A stretch of 64,000 nucleotides of DNA from Flavobacterium hungaricum (GCF_015182285.1 NZ_PRDM01000002.1:310001-374000), one strand, 5' to 3'. Numbered from the stretch's first letter, positions 42,119-51,720 are shown. Numbers and translations: made by a program. The notes: generated from the letters alone by a model not told the origin.

Positions 42119-44326
42119 TTATAAGTTGAAATTAACTCCCAGAACGATATTTCTTCCAATGTTCGGAATTCCGTCTGTTTTTAATCGCGAAAGATGTGCA
42201 ATATATTTTTTATCGAATAAATTGTTTCCGTTTAAGTTAATGTCAAAAGCCGTTTTTCCAAGTTTCACAGTACCTCCAAAACCTAAATTTACTAAAGTAT
42301 AGCCTTTAGAAGCCGTTTCAAAGCCGCTAACATTATCTTGGTTAAAAGTCGAAGAAACATTCAAAGAAGCAAAACCTTCGCTCAACCAGTTTTTGATGTT
42401 AAACTCTGTTCTAAGTGTATTGTTCCAATTGTTTGCAGGAATCAGAGGCAGGTAATCATTGTTGTCTTTTTTGCCCGTTACGGTTTCAAAACTCGTTTCA
42501 AAGTGTAACCAATCTAATGGATGCGGGTGAAAGTGAAGCCCAACTTCACCGCCGTATAATTTTGCATTATCCTGAACATAAGCAAAAACATCATTATCTT
42601 CTAGAACGTCTCCGGTTGGCGAAGTGTAGATGTAGTTGTTTACATGATTGTAGAATCCGTTAACAAAGAATTCGAAATGTGAATTTTTATATTCTAAGTT
42701 AATATCAGTCTGAACGTTTTGTTCTGTTTTCAAATTTGCATTCCCAATTTCGTAGCGGTTTGTACCTTCGTGAACACCGTTTGAAGTTAATTCTGCTAAA
42801 TTTGGCGCTCTAAATCCTGTTGCAACATTCGCACGAAGTGTAAGCGATGCTGCTAAATTTGTTTTGTATCCCAATGAAGCATTAAAACTGTCAAAAGATT
42901 TGTCTAAAGCCTGAAAATAACCCTCTTCACCTTCAGTCCCATGAGCAATTGAAGTAACATTTCGGTTGTCAAAACGAAGTCCTGCCTGAATTACGTTGGA
43001 ATTCCATTCGTAATTAGCCGTTCCAAAAACACCAAAATCATTTGTTGTTGCGTCTGGAATTAAATATTCTTCACCAGAATTTTTATTGGTCTGATGCATT
43101 CCTTGAACACCAAAAATCGTTTCAAAATTCCCTAATTTAGGTAAATGGTATTTTGCATTATAATTAAAAGTATTCAATTTCATGTGCAGTGAAGCTTCAT
43201 TGCTGTCTTCAAACTCACTTCGGTCATTAGAAATATAGCCTAAATCAACATCCAGTTTAGAATTTTCAAAGAAAATAACATTGTTTAAACTCAACAAATG
43301 ATTGAAAATCCCTTGTCTCGGAAACTGCGTGTCTTTGCTCGAAGATTGTTCTGCGATTCCATCTTCTGGAATTCCGATATCCAATTTATTGTAATTGTAA
43401 CGAAGAACGCTTGAAAAGCTGGAGTTGCTGTAACCAATCCCGGTTTTAAAATCGGTTTCGTTATAGCGGGAATTTGTTACACGGTCACCGTCTGAAATTT
43501 TGTAATCAGAATGTGTGTTATAGCTTCCGCGAGCCAGAAATTTCCAATTGTCTGTAGATGTTTTCAGTCCGATTGAAGAATTACTTCCCTGCGTATTCGT
43601 AAAATATTTTTGACTGAAGTTGGCTTTAAAATCACCAGCATCAGCAAATTTCTCAGGATTAAAATACAAAACACCTCCCAGAGCATCAGAGCCATATAAT
43701 AAAGAAGCCGGGCCTTTTATCACTTCAACACTTTCGATTCCGGCATCGTTTAAGCCTAAGCCATGCTCGTCGCCAAACTGCTGATTTTCGATACGAACGC
43801 CTTGAGAATAAACCAAAACACGATTGCCGCTAAGACCTCGAATTACAGGTTTTCCGATTGAAGTTCCTGTCGAAATTTGAGAAACTCCTGGAATTGTTGC
43901 CAAACCTTCAATCAATGTCGAAGTCCCTTTTTGTTGTAATGTTTTGATGCTTTCATGTTCTACCTTCATTACGTTCTGCGATTGCAGCTTGTTAAAAGGA
44001 GTTGAGACAATTACTTCATCCATTTCTAGAATAGATTCTTCTAAGGTAATGTCTAAAACGTTTTGCTTTAATAATTTGGCAATAGTTTTATTTTGAGTGC
44101 TGTAGCCGACAAAGGCAAAAGAAAGACGCAGAGCTCCATTAGGAAGATTGTTAAATTCATATTTTCCATTAGCGTCTGTTGTGGTTCCTTTGTGAAGTTC
44201 TGGCGCATAAACAGAAACGCCTGGCATGGGCTGGTTTTGAGAATCGGTTACGGTTCCAGAAACAGAATTTTGAGCAGAAAGTATGCTCGAAAACCCTAAA
44301 ATAAGGGCTATGATAAGTTTTTTCAT
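42119..44326 (-). CDS. TonB-dependent receptor, possibly for metal uptake
   Basis: The 735-residue protein has a signal peptide (MKKLIIALILGFSSILSAQ) and a carboxypeptidase-like N-terminal domain (VSGTVTDSQNQPMPGVSVYA). A plug follows with IPGVSQISTG and VEVIKGPASLLYGSDALGGV, then a barrel ending in LGVNFNL. The stretch EVGLHFHPHPLDWLHFETSF is like one I recall from ZnuD-type zinc receptors. The upstream gene encodes a His/Cys-rich small protein, which also points to a metal. Zinc is inferred, not shown. Confidence 0.85.
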   Translation of the reverse strand: MKKLIIALILGFSSILSAQNSVSGTVTDSQNQPMPGVSVYAPELHKGTTTDANGKYEFNNLPNGALRLSFAFVGYSTQNKTIAKLLKQNVLDITLEESILEMDEVIVSTPFNKLQSQNVMKVEHESIKTLQQKGTSTLIEGLATIPGVSQISTGTSIGKPVIRGLSGNRVLVYSQGVRIENQQFGDEHGLGLNDAGIESVEVIKGPASLLYGSDALGGVLYFNPEKFADAGDFKANFSQKYFTNTQGSNSSIGLKTSTDNWKFLARGSYNTHSDYKISDGDRVTNSRYNETDFKTGIGYSNSSFSSVLRYNYNKLDIGIPEDGIAEQSSSKDTQFPRQGIFNHLLSLNNVIFFENSKLDVDLGYISNDRSEFEDSNEASLHMKLNTFNYNAKYHLPKLGNFETIFGVQGMHQTNKNSGEEYLIPDATTNDFGVFGTANYEWNSNVIQAGLRFDNRNVTSIAHGTEGEEGYFQALDKSFDSFNASLGYKTNLAASLTLRANVATGFRAPNLAELTSNGVHEGTNRYEIGNANLKTEQNVQTDINLEYKNSHFEFFVNGFYNHVNNYIYTSPTGDVLEDNDVFAYVQDNAKLYGGEVGLHFHPHPLDWLHFETSFETVTGKKDNNDYLPLIPANNWNNTLRTEFNIKNWLSEGFASLNVSSTFNQDNVSGFETASKGYTLVNLGFGGTVKLGKTAFDINLNGNNLFDKKYIAHLSRLKTDGIPNIGRNIVLGVNFNL

Positions 44327-44460
44327 TTGAAAATGATGCTATAGTTTTAATGATTGATTTTTTAAACTAAAAGCCAGACAAGCACACAATTTTGAATTAT
44401 GCAAAATTGAAGCAAACGTAAGTTTAGAATAAAAAAAGATTGTTCGAATACATCGAAAAT

Positions 44461-44814
44461 TTAAGAAACTACAGTGCTCGGAGGACCGCGTAAAAAGTAA
44501 TAATCTCCAGAAAACGAAAGTATTTTTTCTGTGAAAGTAAAAAAATAGGGAGTTTCTTTTTGAAAAGAAAGAACCTGAAACGAAAAACTATCGGGAAGAA
44601 TATAACTGCCAAAAGCAAAATTACAGACAAAACACAAGTCGTAATCATGGTGCTGATGCGTTATTTCGCCATTAGGATCATTATAGTCATGATGGCATTG
44701 TTTCTCTGAAAGCTGTTTTACAATATGCTCATAACTGTGTATCGACTGAAACAATATTGAAAACAATATCATTACAGCAGATGAGAAACTTATTATGAGC
44801 TGCTTTCTTTTCAT
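44461..44814 (-). CDS. His/Cys-rich small membrane-anchored or exported protein
   Basis: From ATG 44814 the protein has 117 residues. A hydrophobic N-terminal segment (LIISFSSAVMILFSILFQSI) is followed by a likely metal-binding patch, CHHDYNDPNGEITHQHHDYD followed by LCFVC. A mostly aromatic/hydrophobic C-terminal half follows. It lies 134 bp upstream of the TonB receptor on the same strand. The His/Cys cluster suggests metal capture or sensing with the receptor. I do not recognise a named family. Confidence 0.65.
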   Translation of the reverse strand: MKRKQLIISFSSAVMILFSILFQSIHSYEHIVKQLSEKQCHHDYNDPNGEITHQHHDYDLCFVCNFAFGSYILPDSFSFQVLSFQKETPYFFTFTEKILSFSGDYYFLRGPPSTVVS

Positions 44815-44964
44815 GCCTTGCAAAGGTATAAAAGATAAAAATAAAAACGAATCAATTTTTTATTACGAAAACTGTATTTGTTGAAAAAAGTACAATAAAA
44901 TGGTTTTATTCTTTATTAAAAAAGAATAATCAGCTCAGAATCGAATCCAAAGGCATCATTATAT

Positions 44965-44972
44965 TATATTTG
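44965..44972 (+). promoter_or_regulatory. -7 promoter element of the porT-like gene
   Basis: TATATTTG matches TAnnTTTG and lies 64 nt upstream of the ATG at 45037. No matching -33 box is evident. Confidence 0.4.
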
Positions 44973-45036
44973 TATATGAAATAAATTGGGTTTGAAAACC
45001 GTTTGTTTTGAAAACCTCTAAAAATAAATCTTCAAT

Positions 45037-45738
45037 ATGCGAATTATATACAGCTGTTTCATTTTACTTTCTAGTTTTTACTCTCTTGCACAAGAAGTTA
45101 AACCCGAAGTAAAACCGTTGGTCAAAATTGACTCGCTGTATCGAGAAGATCAGTTTTATTTTTCGATTACCTATAATATGTTTACCGACATTCCGCAGCA
45201 GTTTAAGCAAAATAAATTTTCTCTCGGACTTTCGGGCGGTTTTCTTCGCGACATGCCTCTTAACAAAAACAGGAACATAGCTATTGCGACAGGTTTAGGA
45301 TTAAGTTATCAAAACTATTTTCAAAATCTGACTATTTCTAAAGATGCTTCTGGAACAATTGCTTATGGCGTAAGCGACTACGGACAATTTGTGTCTAACC
45401 GCTACAGACAGTATACTGTAGAACTTCCGATAGAATTTAGATGGCGCAACTCTACTTTTGAGAGTTATAAATTCTGGCGTATTTATGGGGGGATGAAATT
45501 GAGTTATATTTTTTCTAATACTTCCATTTTAGATGACGGCATACAGACTTTCAGAATCAATAATAATAAAGACATCAATAAATTTCAGTACGGACCTTAT
45601 ATTTCTGCGGGTTATAATACTTGGAATCTTTATATTTATTATGGTTTAAGTCCGTTGTTTAAATCGGCTGCGACTGTAAACGGCGATAAGCTTAGTTTGA
45701 AAACCCTAAATGCAGGTTTGATTTTTTATATCCTATAA
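45037..45738 (+). CDS. PorT-family outer-membrane beta-barrel protein
   Basis: The 233-residue protein has a signal peptide ending SLAQ and a small barrel: REDQFYFSITYNMF, NKFSLGLSGGFLRDMPLNKN, VELPIEFRWRNST, FQYGPYISAGYNTWNLYIYY, and a C-terminal LNAGLIFYIL. PorT-type proteins take part in type IX secretion in gliding Bacteroidetes. Whether this is the T9SS PorT or a paralogue cannot be decided here. Its stop overlaps the 3' end of the convergent PAP2-like gene by 6 nt. Confidence 0.75.
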   Translation: MRIIYSCFILLSSFYSLAQEVKPEVKPLVKIDSLYREDQFYFSITYNMFTDIPQQFKQNKFSLGLSGGFLRDMPLNKNRNIAIATGLGLSYQNYFQNLTISKDASGTIAYGVSDYGQFVSNRYRQYTVELPIEFRWRNSTFESYKFWRIYGGMKLSYIFSNTSILDDGIQTFRINNNKDINKFQYGPYISAGYNTWNLYIYYGLSPLFKSAATVNGDKLSLKTLNAGLIFYIL

Positions 45739-46338
45739 CCACAAGTATAAAAAAAGCAGCTGCGGCATAATCCCGACAAACAATCCGATTAATATTTCTC
45801 TAGAAGTATGTGCGTTCATTTCTAAGCGTGACGAAGCCACAATTCCAGAAAGCAAAATAAGTAATGCAGTCCAATACGGATTGTGCATTTGAAGGTGAAT
45901 ATTGAGCCCGATAACAAAAATTGTAAAACCTCCTATCGCGGTCATGTGCAAACTTGCTTTTATTTTGAAAAGCGCACAAATCAAAGCCGTAATTGTACTG
46001 AATAAAGCGCCAAGAAAAAAGAAATGAAGCTCTGGATAACGAATAATTACAATACTTCTCTTAACCAATAAAATATACAAAAAACATTGTAAAACCAGCG
46101 GAATTGTACGTTCTGAGGTCTGGCTCAGCATAATAGATTTTACATGCCCGGTTGATTTTAGCAATAAATAAAACAAAACAGGAACAATTACATTGATCAC
46201 CAATATTTGAAATAAAACAAAATATTTTTCCTGAGTACTAAACAGATCTCCTTTGTAAAACAAATAGAATAAAGTGGCGTAAAGCGATATAAAAATCGGA
46301 TGCAGTATATAAGAGAAGATTGGGAGAAACTTTTTCAA
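45733..46338 (-). CDS. PAP2-like membrane protein
   Basis: The 201-residue protein has about five or six hydrophobic helices. Motifs like those of PAP2 phosphatases are seen: KASLHM (in the place of PSGH) and SSRLEMNAHTSREILIGLFVG (SR-x5-H-x3-E/D). The first phosphatase motif (KxxxxxxRP) is not evident. It may be a diverged lipid phosphatase or an inactive relative. Function uncertain. Confidence 0.6.
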   Translation of the reverse strand: MKKFLPIFSYILHPIFISLYATLFYLFYKGDLFSTQEKYFVLFQILVINVIVPVLFYLLLKSTGHVKSIMLSQTSERTIPLVLQCFLYILLVKRSIVIIRYPELHFFFLGALFSTITALICALFKIKASLHMTAIGGFTIFVIGLNIHLQMHNPYWTALLILLSGIVASSRLEMNAHTSREILIGLFVGIMPQLLFLYLWL

Positions 46339-46421
46339 AATACAAAAATTAGTGGTGTAAAAACAAATATACTTTTTTGCGAGATATTAGAGAATTATAA
46401 AAGATTGTTTTTTTTATTTTT

Positions 46422-46550
46422 TTACCGCGAATTCACAAATTTTAAAGCTATTCAAAAAGACAAAATCTGCGAAAATCATTTTAATCTGCCACAAAAAAAG
46501 CTGCGCAGCAAAAAAGAAAATTTAGTGCTAATTCGTGAATTCGTGGCAAA
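46422..46550. repeat. Inverted repeat, CCGCGAATTCAC family
   Basis: Arms at 46422-46440 and 46530-46550 (TTACCGCGAATTCACAAAT against ATTCGTGAATTCGTGGCAAA) resemble the hairpin at 39789-39830. It occupies the divergent spacer between the PAP2-like and murF-alr genes. Confidence 0.65.
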
Positions 46551-46592
46551 TTAATTCTGAATACCGTAATTTTGAATAAAAGAAATTTCTAA

Positions 46593-49064
46593 ATGAGCCT
46601 AAACTTAAAAAGCCTGATTTCAGTTCTTAATGCTGATTGGGCCGGTACCGATAAAGATGTTTTTATTGATCATATTTCAATTGACAGCCGTTCACTTCAA
46701 AACGGATCTCAAACTTTGTTTTTTGCTTTGGCAGGCGTTAATAACGATGCTCATTCATTTATTCCGGATCTGATAAAAAACGGAGTCCAGAATTTTGTTG
46801 TGCAGTATATTCCTGAAAATTATGCTGATAAAGCCAATTTTTTGGTGGTAGAAAATACATTACAGGCACTGCAGGAATTTGCGGCATATTATAGAAATCT
46901 TTTTCATTTTCCTATTATCGGATTAACGGGAAGCAACGGAAAAACCATTGTAAAAGAATGGCTTAATTTTTTACTGAGCCCAGATTTTAATATTATCAGA
47001 AGTCCTAAAAGCTATAATTCTCAAGTTGGAGTACCGCTTTCGGTAATTGCCATAAATGAAAAACATAATTTAGGAATTTTTGAAGCTGGAATTTCCACTG
47101 TAAACGAAATGGGTAAGCTTGAGAAAATCATCAGACCTACAATTGGTGTTCTTACCAATATTGGTTCTGCACATGATGAGGGTTTTAAAAATTTGGTGCA
47201 GAAGATTGATGAGAAATTACTTTTGTTTAAAGAATGTCCGGTAATTATTTATCAAAAAAACGAAATCGTTGATTCTTGTTTATCGCAGTTTGCTGCCGAA
47301 TATATGATGCATCCTCGAAAACTTTTTTCATGGAGTTTTACAGATCAGAGTGCAGCAGTTTTTATTTCGAAAAAAGAAACCAAAAATGAAGACACAGTAA
47401 TTCAATATCGCTATAAAAACGAAAATTTTACTTTAGAAATTCCGTTTAGTGATTCGGCTTCAGTAGAAAACGCCATTTCATGTCTTTTGGTTCTGCTTTA
47501 TTTTAATTATGACCAGAACGCCATTCAAAGTCGAATTAAAATGCTTTATCCGGTGCGCATGCGTTTGGAAGTAAAAAACGGAATTAATAATTGCAGTATC
47601 ATTGATGATAGTTATAGTTCTGATTTTCAGTCGCTGAAAATTGCGTTGGATTTTCTGGAAAGCCAGAAGAAAAAAGGCGCTTCTAAAACCGTTATTCTGT
47701 CGGATATTTTTCAAAGCGGTTTCACAAATGAAGAATTGTATTCTAAAGTTGCCCAGCTTATTTCAGACAATAAAATAAACCGTGTAATTGGTATCGGGCC
47801 AACAATTTCGTCTTTTAAAAATCAGTTTGAAAACAGTACCATGTTTCCAAACACAGCTGATTTTATAGCAGCAATTGAGCATCTAAATTTCAATAACGAA
47901 ACCATTTTAGTTAAAGGAGCAAGATCATTTCAGTTTGAAGAAATTGTATCACTTCTCGAAGAAAAGACTCATGAAACAGTTCTGGAGATTAATCTCGACG
48001 CTATCAGCCAAAATTATAATTATTTTAAAGCTAAACTCGCTACTAATGTCAAAATGATGGCAATGGTAAAAGCATTTGGTTACGGGAACGGAGGTTTGGA
48101 AATTGCAAAATTATTAGAGCATCATAAAGTAGATTATTTGGGAGTGGCTTTTGCCGATGAAGGAATTTTGCTGAAAAACGGCGGCATAAAATTACCGATT
48201 ATGGTTTTAAATCCAGAATCAACTAGTTTTCCTTCCATTATTCAATATCAATTAGAACCAGAAATTTACAGTATAAAAGGATTAAATGCGTTCTTGAAAA
48301 TAGCGCGCGAAAAGAATTTAAAAGATTTTCCGATTCATATAAAAATCGATACCGGAATGCATCGTTTAGGATTTGAAGAGAATACGCTGGAAGACCTGAT
48401 TCAAACCTTAAAAGGGAATTCGACGGTTCGTGTTCAAAGTGTGTTATCGCATTTGGCAACAAGTGACGATCCTAAACATTATGATTTTGTGAATAAACAA
48501 ATTGCGTTGTTCGAGAAACTGTCTTCACGATTAATCAGCGAATTAAATATTAATCCGATTCGTCATATTTTAAATACCTCTGGAATCAGTAATTTTCCTA
48601 ATGCACAGTACAATATGGTGCGTTTAGGAATTGGCTTATACGGAGTTTCAAACGATCCGGCTGAACAAAAGTATCTGGAAAATGTTGGAACCTTAAAATC
48701 CATTATTTCGCAGGTTCGTACCATTCCCGCAGGCGACAGCGTAGGTTACGGAAGAAGATTTATGGCCGAAAAAGAAACCAAAATTGCTACAATACCGATT
48801 GGTTACGCTGACGGAATTGCAAGATTGTGGGGTAACGAAGTTGGTTTTGTGGTCATAAAAAATCAAAAAGCCAAGATAGTCGGCAGTGTTTGTATGGATA
48901 TGTTAATGGTAAACGTAACCGAAATTGACTGCAAAGAAGGCGATTCTGTAGTGATTTTCGGCGAAAGCCCAACTGTTATAGAAATGGCTGAGGCGCTAAA
49001 AACGATTCCGTACGAAATTATGACGAGTATTTCGCAGCGAGTAAAAAGGGTATTTTTCAGATAA
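46593..49064 (+). CDS. murF-alr: Bifunctional MurF ligase - alanine racemase
   Basis: The 823-residue fusion joins two steps of peptidoglycan precursor synthesis. The N-terminal half (1-450) is MurF-like: FPIIGLTGSNGKTIVKEWLN (P-loop), TNIGSAHDEGF and SIIDDSYSSDFQSLK. The C-terminal half (about 465-823) is a PLP-dependent alanine racemase with MMAMVKAFGYGNG (PLP Lys), HIKIDTGMHRLGF, VRLGIGLYG and the catalytic-Tyr region GDSVGYGRRF, plus GSVCMDMLMVNV. The enzyme supplies D-Ala and joins D-Ala-D-Ala to the tripeptide. This fusion is standard in Bacteroidetes. Confidence 0.94.
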   Translation: MSLNLKSLISVLNADWAGTDKDVFIDHISIDSRSLQNGSQTLFFALAGVNNDAHSFIPDLIKNGVQNFVVQYIPENYADKANFLVVENTLQALQEFAAYYRNLFHFPIIGLTGSNGKTIVKEWLNFLLSPDFNIIRSPKSYNSQVGVPLSVIAINEKHNLGIFEAGISTVNEMGKLEKIIRPTIGVLTNIGSAHDEGFKNLVQKIDEKLLLFKECPVIIYQKNEIVDSCLSQFAAEYMMHPRKLFSWSFTDQSAAVFISKKETKNEDTVIQYRYKNENFTLEIPFSDSASVENAISCLLVLLYFNYDQNAIQSRIKMLYPVRMRLEVKNGINNCSIIDDSYSSDFQSLKIALDFLESQKKKGASKTVILSDIFQSGFTNEELYSKVAQLISDNKINRVIGIGPTISSFKNQFENSTMFPNTADFIAAIEHLNFNNETILVKGARSFQFEEIVSLLEEKTHETVLEINLDAISQNYNYFKAKLATNVKMMAMVKAFGYGNGGLEIAKLLEHHKVDYLGVAFADEGILLKNGGIKLPIMVLNPESTSFPSIIQYQLEPEIYSIKGLNAFLKIAREKNLKDFPIHIKIDTGMHRLGFEENTLEDLIQTLKGNSTVRVQSVLSHLATSDDPKHYDFVNKQIALFEKLSSRLISELNINPIRHILNTSGISNFPNAQYNMVRLGIGLYGVSNDPAEQKYLENVGTLKSIISQVRTIPAGDSVGYGRRFMAEKETKIATIPIGYADGIARLWGNEVGFVVIKNQKAKIVGSVCMDMLMVNVTEIDCKEGDSVVIFGESPTVIEMAEALKTIPYEIMTSISQRVKRVFFR

Positions 49065-49134
49065 TTTTTAGAACTATCCAGAAAAATTGCGTATTTTCGA
49101 TATTCATTATATTTAAAAACTAAACAAATCAGAT

Positions 49135-49518
49135 ATGGGATTTTTTTCTGAATTTAAGGCATTTGCAATGAAAGGCAATGTAGTTGACCTTGCTGTTGCA
49201 GTAATTATTGGAGCTGCTTTTGGTAAAATTGTAAGTTCATTTATTGAAGACGTAATTACACCATTAGTATTAAAACCGGCTCTGGATGCGGCTAATTTGT
49301 CTAAAATAGAGGATTTGGTAGCTTTTGGCGGGGTTAAGTACGGTATGTTTCTTTCGGCTGTAATTAACTTTATTATTGTGGCATTTGTTTTATTCCTGAT
49401 TATTAAAGCAATAAACAGCCTTAAAAAGAAAGAAGAACCAGCACCAAATCAACCTGCAGCACCAACTCAGGAAGAATTGCTTACACAGATTAGAGATTTA
49501 TTAAAAAATAAACAATAA
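49135..49518 (+). CDS. mscL: Large-conductance mechanosensitive channel
   Basis: The 127-residue protein has the MscL start 'FFSEFKAFAMKGNVVDLAVA', TM1 with VIIGAAFGKIVSS, the periplasmic loop, TM2 (MFLSAVINFIIVAFVLFLII) and a cytoplasmic helix (EELLTQIRDLLKNK). It opens under membrane tension to release solutes in osmotic downshock. It follows murF-alr by 70 bp and has its own terminator. Confidence 0.96.
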   Translation: MGFFSEFKAFAMKGNVVDLAVAVIIGAAFGKIVSSFIEDVITPLVLKPALDAANLSKIEDLVAFGGVKYGMFLSAVINFIIVAFVLFLIIKAINSLKKKEEPAPNQPAAPTQEELLTQIRDLLKNKQ

Positions 49519-49548
49519 GATATAATACCGCTACACTAAGTCTAACTT

Positions 49549-49578
49549 AACCGCTTCTTGATTGGAGCGGTTTTTTTT
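49549..49578 (+). terminator. Terminator after mscL
   Basis: A 7-bp stem (AACCGCT / AGCGGTT) with a 10-nt loop is followed by eight T. Confidence 0.85.
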
Positions 49579-49624
49579 ATATTTTGTTTGAATTATAACA
49601 TTTTGTTATTTTTTGTGAAGCACA

Positions 49625-49654
49625 TTGTTTTGTTTTTTATTATAGCTACTTTTG
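49625..49654 (+). promoter_or_regulatory. Promoter of asd
   Basis: TTG (49625-49627) and TACTTTTG (49647-49654) are 19 nt apart and match the Bacteroidetes -33/-7 pattern. The ATG follows at 49695. Confidence 0.55.
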
Positions 49655-49694
49655 TAACTCAAATTAGATTAATTGATATTATAAAAATATAAAA

Positions 49695-50684
49695 ATGAGA
49701 ATAGCGGTTGTAGGCGCTACCGGAATGGTGGGCGAAGTAATGCTTAAAGTTTTAGCGGAAAGAAATTTTCCTGTTACAGAATTAATTCCTGTTGCATCTG
49801 AAAGATCAGTTGGAAAAGAAATCGAATATAAAGGTACAAAATATAAAGTGGTAGGTTTACAAACAGCAGTTGACATGAAAGCAGATATCGCTGTTTTCTC
49901 TGCTGGAGGAGATACATCTTTAGAATGGGCGCCAAAATTTGCTGCTGCAGGAACAACCGTTATCGATAACTCATCTGCTTGGAGAATGGATCCTACTAAA
50001 AAATTGGTAGTTCCAGAAATCAATGCTTCTGTTTTGACTAAAGAAGATAAAATCATTGCAAACCCAAACTGTTCTACAATTCAGATGGTTTTGGCTTTGG
50101 CTCCATTGCATCAAAAATACAACATCAGAAGAATCATTGTTTCTACTTACCAATCGATCACTGGAACGGGTGTAAAAGCGGTAAAACAATTAGAAAATGA
50201 GTATGCTGGAGTGCAGGGAGATATGGCATACAAATATCCAATTCACAGAAATGCGATTCCACACTGCGATAGTTTTGAAGAAAACGGATACACTAAAGAA
50301 GAAATGAAATTGGTTCGTGAGACTCAAAAAATCCTTGGTGACAATACTATCAGAGTTACGGCTACTGCAGTTCGTGTTCCGGTTGTAGGCGGACACAGTG
50401 AGGCGGTAAATGTGGAGTTTACTAATGATTTTGATGTAAATGAAGTTCGCGAAATCCTGCACCATACAGATGGGGTAACAGTTCAGGATAATTTAGATAC
50501 CTTTACTTATCCGATGCCATTGTATGCAGAAGGTAAAAATGATGTTTTTGTTGGAAGAATCCGTCGTGACGAAAGCCAGGAAAATACTTTAAACATGTGG
50601 ATTGTAGCTGATAATCTAAGAAAAGGCGCGGCGACAAACACGATTCAAATCGCTGAATATTTAATTCAAGCTGGTTTGGTATAA
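49695..50684 (+). CDS. asd: Aspartate-semialdehyde dehydrogenase
   Basis: The 329-residue enzyme has the NADP site AVVGATGMVGEVMLK, FSAGGDTS, the nucleophile Cys in NPNCSTIQM (about 129) and the SYQSITGTG-like segment (STYQSITGTGVKAV). His in VVGGHSEAVN serves as base. It makes aspartate semialdehyde for lysine/DAP, methionine and threonine. It is monocistronic with promoter and terminator. Confidence 0.95.
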   Translation: MRIAVVGATGMVGEVMLKVLAERNFPVTELIPVASERSVGKEIEYKGTKYKVVGLQTAVDMKADIAVFSAGGDTSLEWAPKFAAAGTTVIDNSSAWRMDPTKKLVVPEINASVLTKEDKIIANPNCSTIQMVLALAPLHQKYNIRRIIVSTYQSITGTGVKAVKQLENEYAGVQGDMAYKYPIHRNAIPHCDSFEENGYTKEEMKLVRETQKILGDNTIRVTATAVRVPVVGGHSEAVNVEFTNDFDVNEVREILHHTDGVTVQDNLDTFTYPMPLYAEGKNDVFVGRIRRDESQENTLNMWIVADNLRKGAATNTIQIAEYLIQAGLV

Positions 50685-50720
50685 GCTGAGAGATTAAAGA
50701 AAATTGTTATATATTTGAGA

Positions 50721-50757
50721 AAACCGTGATTGCATTTGTGATTACGGTTTTTTTTTT
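50721..50757 (+). terminator. Terminator after asd
   Basis: A 10-bp stem with one mismatch (AAACCGTGAT / ATTACGGTTT) is followed by ten T. Confidence 0.82.
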
Positions 50758-50839
50758 GATTTAAAGAGATGATAACTTGTTTTGTCGGAATTACGGCTAA
50801 AGAATGGAGAGACAACAATATTGCTAAAAAAAATAAACT

Positions 50840-51247
50840 ATGGCAACAGAAAGCAGTCATTTTTGGCTTGGGACTTTTAAAACTGAAAAAGAGTTTTTTG
50901 ATTTTTTTGGAGAAGATCAAAATTATTATTCTGATAAAGAAGACGATAATGATGAAAAATACATTTCCGAATTTGCTAAATCTCAAGGAGAATACTCAGT
51001 CGATCATGACTTTATGGAATGCGGATTTGAAAATGACCAGATTTCTTTTGAAGAAAAATTTAGTAAATATTCTTATTCTAGTCAGTGGCTGGCAGAAGCT
51101 CAAAAAAGACTGCAGAATTTAGGCCTAAATCTGGAAGATATTAATGCGGCAGCCTTTATTACAAGCAATGAGATTAAGAAGCCGATATCAATAAAAAACA
51201 CTAATTTCAACATAATCTATATTGGCGAAATTGAATATGAGATATAA
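50840..51247 (+). CDS. Imm22-like immunity protein
   Basis: The 135-residue acidic protein begins 'TESSHFWLGTFKTEKEFFDF' and continues with ISEFAKSQGEYSVDHDFMEC. This FW-x-G-x-F-x-s-E start and the D-x-D-F-M-E motif match my memory of the Imm22 family of polymorphic-toxin immunity proteins. It would bind and block a toxin. No toxin gene is adjacent. A different frame (50769-51122) overlaps it and is rejected. Confidence 0.65.
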   Translation: MATESSHFWLGTFKTEKEFFDFFGEDQNYYSDKEDDNDEKYISEFAKSQGEYSVDHDFMECGFENDQISFEEKFSKYSYSSQWLAEAQKRLQNLGLNLEDINAAAFITSNEIKKPISIKNTNFNIIYIGEIEYEI

Positions 51248-51320
51248 GCCTGTCAGGTTTTAAAATGGATCAGAATATTTTTAAGAGCTAAGAAATTAAA
51301 TGAATAATTAAAAACTAAAT

Positions 51321-51719
51321 ATGCCATTTCCAATTGATGAAAAATATATAATCGAGTCTGAGGAAGAATTAGGGCTTGAATTTCCGCTTTTATTTAAAGA
51401 AAAAATGATAGTAGAAAATGGAGGTGAAGTTGTAACAGAAGATGACAATTGGAATCTTTATCCATTTTTTGATAAAAGCGATCAAAAGAGGATAAGCCGA
51501 ACTTGTAATCACCTTATTTTAGAAACCAAACAAGCAAAAGAATGGTCAAATTTTCCTCCTCATGCGGTGGCTGTTGCAGGAAATGGCTGTGGAGATTACT
51601 TATTGCTTCTTGCTGTAGAAAATACCAAGCAACTAGGTGAAAAAATTTATCTGTGGAGACATGAAACCGGCGATTTTGAACTAGTGGCCGAAAATCTAAA
51701 AGAGTTGACAGCAAGCTAA
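51321..51719 (+). CDS. SMI1/KNR4 (SUKH) family protein
   Basis: The 132-residue protein begins 'PFPIDEKYIIESEEELGLEF' followed by PLLFKEKMIVENGG, the SUKH hallmark where a helix with an E-x-x-L-G-x-x-F/L-P motif precedes the NGG turn. It continues with LYPFFD and AVAGNGCGDYLLL. SUKH proteins are mostly immunity factors against nuclease toxins. It follows the Imm22-like gene by 73 bp, so the pair forms a small immunity cassette. Confidence 0.85.
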   Translation: MPFPIDEKYIIESEEELGLEFPLLFKEKMIVENGGEVVTEDDNWNLYPFFDKSDQKRISRTCNHLILETKQAKEWSNFPPHAVAVAGNGCGDYLLLLAVENTKQLGEKIYLWRHETGDFELVAENLKELTAS

Positions 51720-51720
51720 C

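Noticed and set aside
42415..42663. 82-codon plus-strand Cys-rich frame
   Set aside because: Antisense to the TonB receptor; Cys arise from receptor codons read backwards.
50769..51122. 117-codon plus-strand frame overlapping the Imm22-like gene
   Set aside because: Start 'MITCFVGITAKEW' looks protein-like for a few residues but the rest is a shifted reading of the Imm22-like gene, which has the recognisable family motifs.
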